Below, piece after piece: positions 34,382-46,957 of a stretch of DNA of 64,000 bases (positions within the stretch are counted from its first letter, which is position 1; each line of letters begins with the position of its first letter). Origin of the DNA: Malus domestica (Eukaryota; Streptophyta; Magnoliopsida; Rosales; Rosaceae); assembly GCF_042453785.1 (NCBI RefSeq), contig NC_091661.1, positions 28,759,501-28,823,500 on the forward strand. The letters run 5' to 3'. Under the pieces are notes generated by a model. It was not told the origin of the DNA and made no database searches. It was given only the letters and a program-made list of their open reading frames with translations. A program made the translations under genes and the position numbers.

Positions 34382-34848
34382 GTGTCAAAAGGAATGTGGC
34401 AGACTTGTAATAACACAAAATGAGCAAAGGTAAAACAGGAAGAACACTGTGTTTATAAACAATGTTTCAGTTGATTTTGACTTTTAGTATAGATTGAATT
34501 TAATTGAAACTTCCAAACAATTATGCATGGGTTTCATAAAATATATTAATTGGTTCACAAGTTGGGCAACAAACAATAAGAATCGGCTGCGCAACTTGAC
34601 CTTGACAATTTAATAAATAAAGCCTTTTGTTTTTTCTGTTTTTCTTCTTTTTGTGAAGAAAAAATTTATTAAAAATGAAGAATGAAAAACGCGTTACTTC
34701 GTTGCCATTGAATTTCCGATTACATTACTGGAAGAAGACATGAGAACACACATAAAGCATTTCTCTTTCGTTTTGGGTATATCCTTTTTTTTTTTTTTTG
34801 GGTATCAAATTTCAACTGATGTTTTATTTTTTAAATATATTGTTTGGC

Positions 34849-35703
34849 GGGTTAATTACACATGCACGCATGAGGTTTCTTGTATGTTCACAAAACCCCC
34901 TCAATTTTTGAACATATCACTAACACCCTTTGACGTTTTAAAATTATTTCACAAAACCCATTTTATTAGGGTTCCATTAATTTTATGGAAAACTAACGAA
35001 AAGTTCAAAAAAACTTATCTTTTAACAAAAAGCCCTTTTTAAAGGTATAATGAATAGTGTCAATTAAAAGTAAAAATGTGGTTTTTCGTTAAAAATAAAT
35101 AGTAACGGGAGTGTTTTGTTAAAACTCCCTTAATTTTATGCTGACGTTAACATAAAATAATTTTGAAATGGCCAAACACCTTGATTACCAATCTCCTAAG
35201 TTGAATAAAATGGCTTCTCCGCTATCTTCTTCGATTTGTCTCTGAATCCAACACTAAACCGACAACGGGTTTTCTATAGAGTTCTTAAGGTACCTAATGG
35301 TGGTGTGAATAAGTTGTGCTTGTTTATGCAGGAGAAGATAAATGATGAGATTTTGATTGATGTTAAAAAGTTACTTGGAAGAGGCTTTCCTCAATTGATT
35401 TTGATGAATGAATTTTAAATGGATTTGATAAAGAAATTCAAGAAAGCGGAGAAGACACTGACAGGAGAAATTATAGTGTAGTACAGTAGAGATTAAATTC
35501 CACTTGTGTGATAACATGACACATGACAGAATTTGAAATGAAGTATCACAAATAACAGTATTTATCCACAGAAAGATCGAAGAAGAGCACAGAGAAGACA
35601 GAGTCGATGATTGGTAAATCGGGGTGTTTGTGATATGTTCAAAACCTGAGAGGGTTTTGTGAAAACACAAAAAAACTTGAAGGGGTGTATGTGTAATTAA
35701 CCC
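34849..35703. mobile_element. Element with ~90-bp terminal inverted repeats
   Basis: The left end starts GGGTTAATTACACATGCACG and the right end is its inverted counterpart, ending TGTAATTAACCC. The match extends about 90 bp through 'cacaaaaccc' and 'tttgaacatatcac'. No clean target duplication was found. Long inverted repeats suggest a Mutator-like or foldback element. A 60-codon ORF at 35236 is not recognised. It ends 107 bp before the start codon of the tandem-TIR gene. Confidence 0.7.
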
Positions 35704-35809
35704 ATTGTTGACCTGGCCGGACTTCCATTTTATTAATATTTCATGCAGAGATCGGACCAGTATCCAGCGGTTCTTTGTTTAGGGTCCAAAATCGATATTG
35801 TGCCTGTTA

Positions 35810-37084
35810 ATGGCCTCTTTTTCTACTCCTCCTCCTCCTCCTTCTTCTTCCCGTGGTCGTTGGATTTATGATGTGTTCATTAATTTCGGGAGCGAAGACA
35901 CTCGCAAGATCTTTATCGGCCATCTTTACAAAGCGCTGGAGCAGAAATCAATCAAAACCTTCATTGATGGCGATGATCCGGATCTCTTGACAACTATCCA
36001 AGTGTCAAAGATCTCGATTGTAGTTTTTTCTAAAAACTATGCTTCTTCTTCCACGCGGTGCTTAAAACAACTTGTTCATATCCTAGATCATATGGATCCA
36101 GAGAAGCATATAGTGGTGCCCATTTTCTACCAAGTAGATCCGTCTCATGTTCGTAAACTCGCGGGAAGTCTTCAACCTGATCACGGTTCTAACGCCAGCA
36201 TCGAAGAGATGCAGAACTGGAGGTCCGCTCTAACTAAAGCCGCCGGTATATCTGGCTGGGATTCACAAGAGTCTATGTAATTTTGTTTAGCTACTTTCTT
36301 TGTTTGAGATTTTCATAGTATTTATTCTGTTGGTATCACAATATTTTGTGTACGTGTTTTACTAGAATATATATGGCTTTACGGCTTATGGAGATTGTGC
36401 AATACTGTTTTTCAAATTCCACAGGGATGATGCCAAGTTTATTGAGGACATTGTGCAAGATATTTTTAGTAAATTGCTCCAACTCAGCAATGTTTTCATC
36501 AATTTTAGAGGTGAAGACACTCGCCTCAGTTTTGTCGCCCATCTCCACAAAGCTCTGTATCAGAAAGCAATCCACGCCTTCAGCGATCTTGGAGAGCTTA
36601 ATAAAGGCGATGAGATTTCGAATCTCTTCAACGATATTCAAAAATCAAGTATTTCGATCGTAATTTTTTCCAAAGGATATGCCCAATCCACATGGTGCTT
36701 GAGAGAACTGGTCGAAATCCTGGAATGTGTGGACAGAAAAATTCAGAAAGTGTGTCCCGTTTTCTATGGAGTATCTCCATCTGAAGTTCGTAAAATCACC
36801 GGTCCTTTTGGGGATGCTTTTTATCGATACAATGACAATTCTCGCTTCGACGTGGAAGAGGTGAAGAGATGGCGCTACGCTCTCACTAGAGCCGCCAATT
36901 ATAGTGGATTTGATCGCATTCATTCCAAGTAATTTTTCTCTACAAAATGTTAATATTTTTAAGTTCTAATTTTGGCCTTTTCAATCCAAGTATACTATTT
37001 TCCATATTGCACAGGAATGATGCCGAGCTTATTGAGAAAATTGTACAACACACTTGGAGAGCCTGCCGTGACTTCGACGTTTAA
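35810..37084 (+). CDS. Tandem-TIR protein (TIR-TIR, no NB-ARC or LRR)
   Basis: Three exons, 35810-36276, 36425-36928 and 37015-37084, have GT/AG borders and matching phases and give about 346 residues without a stop. TIR1 (about 20-155) shows YDVFINFGSEDTRKIF and VVPIFYQVDPSHVR, but lacks several residues after FIDG and has CLKQL where the catalytic Glu is expected (Gln87); Trp of WCL is Arg. Linker DDAKFIEDIVQDIFSKL, the usual start of a TNL NB-ARC exon, leads to TIR2 (about 172-320): FINFRGEDTRLSF, SKGYAQSTWCLRELV with Glu250 in place, CPVFYGVSPSEVR. Exon 3 adds NDAELIEKIVQH and a short tail. TIR domains cleave NAD+ and signal through EDS1 (family knowledge). Here TIR2 may be active and TIR1 a scaffold (inference). 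The upstream ATG-less frame to 35798 is not used. Confidence 0.82.
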
Positions 37085-37711
37085 CATATCTTGAATTGGA
37101 GCTTGCAGCCGACTGTAATCAAATACCAGAGCTTTTCAGCAAGTTTAAACTACATGGATGAACAATAAATCACAGCTTTGGAATAGTTTCAACTTTCAAT
37201 AATTTCGTTGAGGGATATTGTGGGTTTCATTGCTTTTGAATAAATAAATTTCTGTAAAACCGTATATGTCAATAAGATGCTGTTATCAAGGACATTCATT
37301 GACTGGCTAGGCCATTCAATAGAATATCCTGAAAGCGTGTTTTTAGGGAGGCGAACTTCGTCCTGTAGACAAATCCCAATTTTATGATCGTACCATTACG
37401 ATTGCGGCATGAAGTGCTTATTACATCTTTGATTGTATGAGTGCGAGTGTGGTAGGGGATTTAGTTTGTAACGGGTTGTGTGGTTGTACTCTTTTCTTTC
37501 TGTATCAGAAAAAAGAAAAATTGCCAATAAGGGTCACTATTATGATGACAATATGGCAAATTTGACATGTCTCAAATGTCTAAATCTCTTTGGCTGCTAA
37601 AATCTAAGTTTCCTGAGAACTTTTGGAATTTATTAGAAGTGGAGTTTGACAACGACAGGGGTATTCTACACTCGTAATAACTACTCACGCCCTCCATTTT
37701 ACCTTTGTACA
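37085..37711 (+). other. 3' flank with LRR-exon remnant
   Basis: From about 37055 to 37135 the DNA follows TNL1 18388-18475: 'gagagcctgcc', 'ttaacatatcttgaattgga' and 'aataccagag' align in order. So the gene's last exon runs into the remains of a TNL LRR end. The rest to the LARD at 37712 has no gene. Confidence 0.65.
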
Positions 37712-40186
37712 TGACACGCCCAGACCCTGATATTCCTTAAATACCAGGATAGACACGTGCTGGCCGACACCCGAGGGTGACGAAAACCATTAATTGATAC
37801 AAAAGCTAAGAATAAGAAATAAATACGGGTTATAAATTTAAAAACAATGAGTTAATAATTTAGGAACGTGCTCAGAGCATACAACTAAACCTAATCACTA
37901 AAAAGAATTAAGATAAAATTTAATGAATAAAGAAGTGGGTCCTACATCGAGAGGACTCAAATATGCTGCTGCGGAAGTGTCTTGACGCCGGGATTAGGTG
38001 CCTTGATTCTGAGTCCTGAATGGGGGCACAAAACAAAGGTGAGTGGACCAAGTTTATATATATAATAATAATAATAAAACAGTTATCAACATACTAACCC
38101 TCAAAGTTTATATAATGAAAACTACTAGCATAATAAATGATGGATTTAATAAAAATCCTAGCATGCCAAAAATATCTCAAAAGCCATATCGCGGAATAAC
38201 ATCGCGGAAATCAAACAGTAAACGCATCATAAATCGTCTCGTAAGCGCGGTGTGCTGCTAGTAAGATCACCGAATAAATATAACTCCCGGCCCAATGCCT
38301 GCTCCGTGGTCTCTGCGCCCGTAGCCAGAGATTACCAACTCCCGGCCCAATACCTGCTCCATGTCCCTCAGCCCGTAGCTAGGAATTATTTCTCCCGGCC
38401 TAAATGCCAACACCAGTTCCTCGCCCCAGGCGGCATAGTGTCTACTAGGTACGCACAAATAGTTACGTCTCTCTTAAATAACCACTTCATAGCATAGGTT
38501 ACCGATCATCGTCTACACTATAAAGAGGGGTTCAAAAACATGTTCTAGCATCCTATCGTCATCTATCATATAGTCTACCAGTTCATGGTTTTTATAGAAA
38601 ATACGATATATTAAAATATAGCTCAAAATAGGCTAACAATTAATTCCTCACCAAAACACGAGACGATAATCAATATCTTAAATCATCAGGCTTCACATAA
38701 ATCAAATCATAAATTCGTAGGCATGCTAATCATTTATGCAATTACTATAAAATCATGTAATTTTAGAAAGGGTCCACTCACAGTACTTAGTTGCCAAAAG
38801 CTGCGCCACTAGCGAAGATGGAAACGTCACAATAATTGCCCCTAAGCACATTAAATGGTACAATTAATAAAACTATATAATAGCAATTGAATTTTGGAAA
38901 ACGGACATTGGAAATGGATTCAGAACGTCGAATTACCTTAAGAAGGATCCCGGACGAAAACCCAAAAAGTCAACCCTAAAGTCAACGTTGATCGAGGGTC
39001 AACGGTCAAATTAGGTCTAACGGGTTTTAGGCTTGAAATCCGGATTAGGGTTTAGGTTAAATAGGATTAGGACCTATTGGGTTTTGAACTAAATAAAATA
39101 ATGGAATTGGGTTGGATGGGTTAGGCCCTAATAGATTTTAAGAACCTAGGGTTTTTGGGTTAAAAGGGTTTTAGGGTGAAAAAGGGTGGTCTGGGCTTAA
39201 GCCCAAACTCACACACAACACACACATACTCACACATTACACAAACCCTAAAACGCGCGCACACACACAGGCTGCACTAGGGCAGCCCTCACAACACTTC
39301 ACAAAGGCCCTAAGGCCTTATTAAAGGGCTGGGCTTAGAGCCCCTTAACCAAAAACCGGCCCAAGGCCATTCTAAATAAGGCCCGTGGCCTTTGGGGTCT
39401 TTAAAACAAAATAACTTAAAAATAAAAGGGTGTGGGCTGGGTTACTGGGCTAGGCCCGGGGGTTCTAATGGCCTGAAAGGCCTTGTTGCTGAGGAAGAAG
39501 GCCGGAGATTCGGCCGGAAAACTACCCGACTTTAAACGGCCATAACTTTGTCAATACTCAACGAAATCAAGCGAGAAAAAAACGAAAGTTGTATCCCTTG
39601 AAGAGACAAAGAGAATGGTACCTCACACGACATCTAACTCGCTGTGGTTTGGCCGGAAATTTCCTCGAAAGCCTCGGAGGTCGTTGGAAACTGGGTAAGA
39701 TTCAAATGAGTATAACTTCTTCAATACTCAATGAAATTGAGTGAAACCAAAAGGCAAGTTATAGTACTCGACGAGACGAAGAGATTGATACCTTGCACGC
39801 CGGCCAACTCGCAGTGGTTTGGCTGGAAATGGCCTCGAAAGCCGTCGGACTCGCCGGAGGTTATTTTCTTGGTTTCGCCGAATTGCGCAGAGGCAAGAGG
39901 AAGAGGAAAGGGACGAGGTTTAGATGGTGATTGTGTCTTCCTCGAGCAGGGAGTGCAGCTGGGTGTGAATGTGATCATAGAGAAGAGAGGAATAGAAGTA
40001 TACGGGAAAGGGAAGAAGGAGAGGAAGAAAGAGAGAAGAGGGCTCGGGGACAAAATCAGGGGGTGGGTCCCCTTGGCTCACCATTTAAGACCAAAAACAA
40101 ATTTTAAAAGGAAGATAAATTCCCAAACTTGATGAAAATACAAAAATACCATTTATGTACAGTAAATCTCAGGACGGGTTGTTACA
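37712..40186 (-). repeat. LARD 3' LTR, 2475 bp
   Basis: This is the full-length LTR. It holds repeated 'cccggcccaatgcctgctcc'-like units near 38287-38440, a CA-rich tract near 39215-39270 and two similar 'gaagagattgataccttgcacg'-type stretches. The Arg/Lys-rich ORF at 39731 is not a gene. Confidence 0.9.
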
Positions 40187-42954
40187 ATCTACCCCCCTTA
40201 AAAGAATTTCGTCCCGAAATTTAAAATAATTTACTTAATTAAAATGCTCGAAAATAGAAAGAAGAATATATGTATAAAGAGAAATCTAGTCAGAGTGGGT
40301 GCATTAAAGAGAATATGCCACACCGTCGCGAGTGGGTTGCAAAATCCTCTATCAAGCCTCCAAGCTCTTACTTTATTCCTCATCATTGTAAAAGTAAAAA
40401 CATACTTTATAAAGATAAAGGTCGAAAACACAAAATAGTCTAAGGCCAGATAATATCAAAATAGATATGTACTAATATATACATCAAAACTCAAATCAAC
40501 TTAAAAATGAAAACATAAATACTTTTCCAAAAACATTTGTAACGCCAAAACAATTAACTAGAGTAAATGAAGTTAAAATACTTATACTGAAAATCAAGAT
40601 TGAAGAATGGGAGTGGGTCTCGCCCAAGAATTCGAAATGTCGCATATTCCGAGAATAGATGTGCCTTTAGGTCGAGTCCCAAGAATAACAATTCCGAATC
40701 TGCATCAGCTGCTGTAGACGAATCTTCTTGCCCACTTGCTTAACGAACCCAACAAATAAGCTATCGATATGACAGTCTGCAGCCCGCAATATCGACCTCA
40801 CATTTGTTGTCTCGATAAGCAAGTAGTAATTTCTCAAATGGTGCAGAATTTCACATATCGTAGGATCGATCCTCCAAATACAAGTTCGCAAGACTTTTCA
40901 GTCAACCAGTGTTATCCATGAAAAACTATCGTATCAGGTCGCAACAGTGCCATACCCAAACCAAATAAAACAGAAACTGCCGTCGTAAAACTCTATCCAG
41001 CACCAAGCATCCTATCTTCCTCAGTTCTTCCAAATGTGACCAACTACTTCAGAATTTCACCCGTAAATAACCCATTTGAAAATTGTACCTTGGGATTCAA
41101 GAGAAGTGGCTACCATGTTAGTAGTAGACCTAAAAGCTCAAACCAAGCAAGCAGAAAAAGAGAAGTCATCTTCCTCAACACGCAGTATCTCTTGGGAACT
41201 GTTGTAGTGCTCAATCCACCTCTCCATTTTTGCTTAGTTGCATATTTCTAGTCAACCAAGGTCAAAGTTGGTGGAAAGAAGAACGACTCGCAAATGATCA
41301 ACCTAAAAACAAAAGAGAGTACACACATTCGAGAGAAGTGTAAAGATTATCCAATTCTCGCTTCGACCGTCCTATAGTGCCATTCCAGAATACACCAAAC
41401 AGATCTGCTAGAAATGTTTTAACAACCACATACTCATAACAATAAGGTTCGGAAGTGAAGTAGTGGAAATATGCGTCGAGACGAACACATATTGTTGAAA
41501 AATAACTGATGTGATGCCTATGAATTCCAGTAAGATGGTGATACAATATGCTGACCTTCTGCACCATAATCTTCACTAGTCTCTTACCAAATGACAACTC
41601 AAACTTCACACCCACGATGAACTCTTTATGATAAGTCTGGTAAGCTTGTGAAAAGATTATGCTCCCAACATTCATGTCCAAATCGATAAGAATTGGGCGC
41701 ACACTTCCGCCGAATCGATCGATTGTGAATTCCTCACTGCATAAGTAAGAATCCACGTCGAGAAGGCTAAAAGAACACTTAAGAATTTGAGGATCAAAAC
41801 AAGTCCATTAAAATATGGAGTACAAGATATCGAGATTTGAACTAGAAACCATGCCGAGAACAAACGTTTTTTTTATTTTTTTTTATTTTTACCCTCATGT
41901 AATGTTCCGGCATGATCCAGTTTCATATTGAGAGACGAATAAGCAAAGGAAGGTGAAGATGCAGAAATAGAAATAACTGTTTATGATTATTTTGCAAATC
42001 ATCACAGTATGGTCAACTCGTTTCTTTAGCAAAAAAAAGAAATAGGTCCAAACTCAGGAATATTTAAGAACTAATAATAAGATTTGATGAGGCCAAAGAC
42101 AATTTGAAATTCACAATACCTTGTGAGAGCTGCTTCAAAGTTCAAAAAATAAACATAGAACCTCTGAATCAGCAGAATGACGAAGAAGAAAGATACAAAA
42201 CAGCCTGCATATGCATGCAGTGACACAATTGGCTACCTTAAAGTGATGCTCTTGAGCAAACCAAAGCTCAATGAATCCAGAGAAGTTTAGAGTAAAGTTC
42301 GATCTTCGTACAATGATGAATATGATAGAGTCTCAAGCCATTACACTGAAAATTACAAGGCTGAACAGCTAGGCTGCAAGTAAGAGACTAAGTTCATCCT
42401 CGCCGAAAAGTACGTGAACGAGGAACTAGGGTTTACCACCAAGTACTAAACCCAGGGAATCTGTTCATCCAAACAAGACTGGATATTCATCATCCAAGTC
42501 CAACTACAACAACAACAAGAATTGCAACTCTTTTTGGAAATTAATGAGAATAACGTCTGCTACTGAAGAGTTTCCAAAGATTTCGATGTAAAGCCGACTT
42601 CGCCCGCAATTCCTAGGGAACGCATGTTGCAGAGTGGCATCGCCATTTCGAATCTACGGCTGGTCTTAACCAGAACTCCTCAAATTGAGATTTCTAAAAC
42701 ACGTCGATGAGTATCGATCCGATGTTTAAAGTCGTCCAACAATTCACTTCATCACTGTTGAGGCATAATCCCGACACAAATTCTTGTATTTCAACCAGAA
42801 AGTGACAATTCAATCAGAGAGAGATTTGCACAACTGCACCGACTGGCACAAAATCCGGAAGTCGTGACATCCAAATTATGTCAAAACCGACACTTAACGA
42901 GAATAGAAGAGAATCCTAAGTATGCTCTGAACAAATCACGCTCTGATACCAATC
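40187..42954 (-). other. LARD internal region, no recognised coding sequence
   Basis: The longest frame, minus strand 41756-41298 (152 codons), matches no family I know and lacks retroviral motifs. The start next to the left LTR ('atctacccccctt') is the purine tract. No gag knuckle, protease, RT or integrase signature was seen in any frame. Confidence 0.7.
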
Positions 42955-44292
42955 TGACACGCCTCGACCCTGATATTCCTCGAATACTAGGATAGACACG
43001 TGCTGGCCGACACCCGAGGGTGACGAAAGCCATTAATTGATACAAAAGCTAAGAATAAGAAATAAATACGAGTTATAAATTAAAAAACAATGAGTTAATA
43101 ATTTAGGAACGTGCTCAGAATATACAACTAAACCTAATCACTAAAAAGAATTAAGATAAAATTTAATGAATAAAGAAGTGCGTCCTACATCGAGAGGACT
43201 CAAATATGCTGCTGCGGAAGTGTCTTGACGCCGGGATTAGGTGCCTTGATTCTGAGTCCTGAATGGGGGCGCAAAACAAAGGTGAGTGGACCAAGTTTAT
43301 ATATATAATAATAATAATAATAAAACAGTTATCAACATACTAACCCCCAAAGTTTATATAATGAAAACTACTAGCATAATAAATGATGGATGTAATAAAA
43401 ATCCTAGCATGCCAAAAATATCTCAAAAGCCATATCGCGGAAATCAAACAGTAAACGCATCATAAATCGTCTCGTAAGCGCGGTGTGCTGCTAGTAAGAT
43501 CACCGAATAAATATAACTCCCGGCCCAATGCCTGCTCCGTGGTCTCTGCGCCCGTAGCCAGAGATTACCAACTCCCGGCCCAATACCTGGTTGCCGAGGA
43601 AGAAGGCCAGAGATTTGGCCGGAAAACTACCCGAATTTAAACGGCCATAACTTTGTCACTACTCAACGAAATCAAGCAAGACAAAAACGAAAGTTGTAGC
43701 CCTTGAAGAGACGAAGAGAATGGTATCTCATAAGACGTCTAACTCGCCGTGGTTTGGCCGGAAATTTCCTCGAAAGCCTCGGAGGTCGCCGGAAACTGGG
43801 TAAAATTCAAATGAGTATAACTTCTTCAATACTCAATGAAATTGAGTGAAACCAAAAGGAAAGTTATAGTACTCAACGAGATGAAGAGATTGATACCTTG
43901 CACGCCGGCCAAATCGCCGTGGTTTGGCCGGAAATGGCCTCAAAAGCCGTCGGACTCGCCGGAGGTTATTTTCTTGGTTTCGCCGAATTGCGCAGAGGTA
44001 AGAGGTAGAGGAAAGGGACGAGGTTTAGATGGTGATTGTGTCTTCCTCGAGCAGGGAGTGCAGCTGGGTGTGAGTGTGGTCATAGAGAAGAGACGAATAG
44101 AAGTATATGGGAAAGGGAAGAAGGAGAGGAAGAAAGAGAGAAGAGGGCTCGGGGACAAAATCAGGGGGGTGGGTCCCCTTGGCTCACCATTTAAGACCAA
44201 AAACAAATTTTAAAAGGAAAATAAATTCTCAAACTTAATAAAAATACAAAAATACCATTTATGTACAGTAAATCCCGGGACGGGTTGTTACA
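42955..44292 (-). repeat. LARD 5' LTR, 1338 bp, internally deleted
   Basis: It aligns with the left LTR but jumps from 'cccaatacctg' (43590) to 'gttgccgaggaagaaggcc', skipping about 1.12 kb present at 38363-39483. Outside the gap the two are very similar. Confidence 0.9.
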
Positions 44293-44480
44293 GTACAAGC
44301 TTCAGGATATAGAGAATTGTGGTTACTATATTCACAAAACTCTCTGTTATTCATCGGTATTTTTCTGGAGAAAATCGCTGCTGTTTGAAAACAATTTTGA
44401 AAGCGTACCTGCTACTGCCAGAATGAATCGATCGTCATTGTTTAACACGCGTGAAATCTTGCAGGAACCTCTTTCAACAA
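44293..44480 (+). pseudogene. TNL LRR-end relic
   Basis: Translation gives ENNFESVPATARMNRSSLFN, similar to TNL1 RNNFESLPAEMNWLHWLT. It lies directly right of the LARD, whose left side (37.1 kb) also holds LRR-end text, so the LARD inserted into a TNL remnant. Confidence 0.6.
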
Positions 44481-44744
44481 TTCATCAAAATTGGGTCTGT
44501 AACTGTAAGTATAATTCATCAACCATGTATCTTTGTATGCTTGCTTCTTTATGTAACCATAAAATAAAATGATTTATTTATGATAAAAAATACGTCATTG
44601 TTTAACACGCGTGAAATCTTGCAGGAACCTCTTTCAACAATTCATCAAAATTGGGTCTGTAAGTATAATTCATCAACCATGTATTTTTGTATGCTTGCTT
44701 CTTTATGTAACCATAAAATAAAATGATTTATTTATGATAAAAAA
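44433..44744. repeat. Tandem duplication, ~160 bp, two copies
   Basis: 'cgtcattgtttaacacgcg' starts copies at 44433 and 44593. The second lacks about eight bases ('ctgtaagt' region) but is otherwise nearly identical. Confidence 0.88.
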
Positions 44745-45176
44745 TATGCCTTTTGTTAAAGTTTGGAAACATAGATCAGGGATTAAGGTCACTTTATTAA
44801 CTGTGATTATATTTCTTAGCCAGTTAGACGGTCTAGATTTCATATGTCACACTCACACTTCTGTCTAGCCAATTTCTCCAGTTATTGGTAGAGGACATGT
44901 TAACAGAGCTTGACCGAATTAAATTTAATATGCTGAATATTTCTTTAATTGATCATTTCCAATGTTACAATATACAAGTATTTATAAGAAGGAACCCTAT
45001 AATTGACTCCTATGATTTATACAATTGATACAAAATAGGAAAGTAAATATCTAGCTAATTGATACAATCAACACTAAGTAAGAAGGTAATCATTCCAACA
45101 TATTTGCTCAAATCAACGTTGATTGTATGTTAACTAGGCAAATATCTTGTATGATTGTTAACTTTCTCAACACTCC

Positions 45177-45531
45177 CACTCAAGTTGGAGAGTGAATATC
45201 ATGAACACCCAACTTGCACAACAAAGAACAAAAGCGTTCCTTGCCTAAGGCCTTGGTAAAGATGTTTGCCAACTGTGATGTGGATGGAACAAATCCGGTG
45301 ACAATCTTTCCTTCCATAATCTTATCTCGAACAAAATGACAATCAATCTCAATGTGTCTTGTTCGTTCATGAAACACGGAATTGGCGGCAATATGGAGGG
45401 GTGCTTGGTTATCACAAAATAGGGTGGCTGGCCCTTGATTTTTAATCCTCAAATCCTGAAACAAGTTTTTCAGCCATGCTAGTTCACAACACATTGCTGC
45501 CATAGATTGGTACTCTGCTTCAGCTGACGAC
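45177..45531 (-). pseudogene. Copia RNase H fragment
   Basis: The signatures [40 protein letters not shown] and [11 protein letters not shown] are clear. It ends at a stop just before the purine tract. The frame is open, but its upstream half is 4.7 kb away at 50279. Confidence 0.93.
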
Positions 45532-45656
45532 AAAGATGTTGAGAAAAAAATTTGGAGTACACAACTCTAACACAAGTGTTCAAGAGACAACACAAGTAAA
45601 CAAATTACTTGTATTACACACACAAAATATTACAACTAGTTATCTAAAAAACGCCC

Positions 45657-45786
45657 TAGGCGGCCACCTAGGTGCTGGGCGGGCACCAACCGAGGTGATT
45701 TCTGGCAAAACGGATTGAAAAATCGGCCGAGCTCTAGGCGGCCGCCTAGGCGGGCTAGGCGGCCTAGGCGGTGCTAGGCGGTTGGG
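45657..45786. repeat. hAT left subterminal CTAGGCGG repeats
   Basis: CTAGGCGG or close variants occur about seven times, in both orientations, in 130 bp. Such clusters bind the transposase in hAT elements (family knowledge). A T run (45801-45823) follows. Confidence 0.8.
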
Positions 45787-46957
45787 CGGAACTGGACCGT
45801 TTTTTTTTTTTTTTTTTTTTTTTCTATTCTAAGTTTCAACTTCTAGAATTCTATATTCCCGTGACCTAATTGAACTCCTCTGCACTGCTGCGTCTCTTCT
45901 TCGCCGTTCGCCCATTTCGTTTCTTCTTCGTTCTTCCTCATCTGCACTGCAACCTGCACCGCTGTAAGACTTCATCTTTTCCTCGGTTCTTCCTCATTTG
46001 CACTGCACTCGCTTGCTGCACCGCTGCACGACTTTGTGTCTTCTTCTTCCTCATCTGCTGCACTGCACTCACCTGCTGACTTCGTGTCTTATTCTTCTTC
46101 CTCATCTGCTGCACTGCACTCTGCTGCACTGCACTTTGCAACTACAGTCAACAACGAAGACTGCGAAGCCCCCAAAAAGTGAGTTTTTGTTCTACAAATT
46201 TCAAATTTGTAAATGTTGAATTTGTTAAGGTATTGGAAAAAAAAATTACAAAGTTTTGGATTTGAAACCAATTGTATTGAGGGGAATCTGACAATCTGTT
46301 AACTTATTTGTCTACTGATACAATGATAATTGAAAGAAATTCTGATAGTATTATTTTCGTGCTGGTTGTTTGCTAGATCCAGGTGCACATCTTACTATCT
46401 TAGATTCTTAGCCTAATTTTGTATCAATTAATAATTATATATAGATGCATGCGAGGAGCCAAGCTGCATATATTTATAAACACAAGAACATGTCTGTCAC
46501 AATTGTTTGTATAATTGGGTGTCTATATGTGTGTATAAGTTGATTACGCATGCCGCATGCGTTTGTCTATCACTACTGGGACATTGTACCCTTTTTTAAA
46601 TTTTCACAGGTGTCTCCCACCTGGATTCATGCATGTATGGTAAGCATGCTCATCTATGACCAAACCTATGTATGAAAAAAATTTATGGGAGGTATAAGAT
46701 TTGATCTCACCTTGGCGGATTTCCTTTCGGCCAAAAGTTTCATCATACCCATTTCAGCTTCTTGAGGTGGCAGATTCTTGAACTGTTTTTCCATTTCATT
46801 TAGTTATACTTCTGAGTTCTGATCATCAATCTGAGTTGGCTAACTTGGCTTATAAGTTAATATACTGTGATAATTTTTTGTGGGAGATTAATACCTAAAA
46901 GTTTGTAATGTTTATTTTATATGAATTTTAGGATTGTTTCTTCTCTTGTCTTGTGTG

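Larger units (their letters stand above)
37712..44292 (-). mobile_element. LARD-type LTR retrotransposon, non-coding
   Basis: LTRs at 37712-40186 and 42955-44292 share ends (plus strand TGACACGCC...GGGTTGTTACA). The target duplication GTACA lies at 37707-37711 and 44293-44297. A minus-strand primer site TTGGTATCAGAGCG adjoins the right LTR (about 42940-42953), and a purine tract AAGGGGGGT adjoins the left LTR at 40187-40199. The 2768-bp middle lacks gag or pol. It must have moved using proteins of another element, probably Gypsy, as the LTR start TGTAACAACCCGTCC is Gypsy-like. Confidence 0.93.

Noticed and set aside
35798-35809. Start of tandem-TIR gene B upstream of 35810
   Set aside because: The codon at 35798 is TTG; first in-frame ATG is 35810.
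39731-40132. Arg/Lys-rich ORF, with a copy at 43836
   Set aside because: Same position in both LTRs of a non-coding element; no domain; opposite-strand ORFs equally long.
41298-41756. 152-codon minus ORF as a retroviral gene
   Set aside because: No gag, protease, RT, integrase or envelope motif found; kept only as an unexplained frame in the LARD core.
45870-46219. Cys/His/Leu-rich ORFs in the hAT 5' region
   Set aside because: They come from imperfect CTGCACTGC-type repeats; the region is more likely the untranslated first exon of the transposase.
46934-46957. Transposase start at 46934
   Set aside because: The codon is TTG; ATG 46958 is first, shortly after a splice acceptor.
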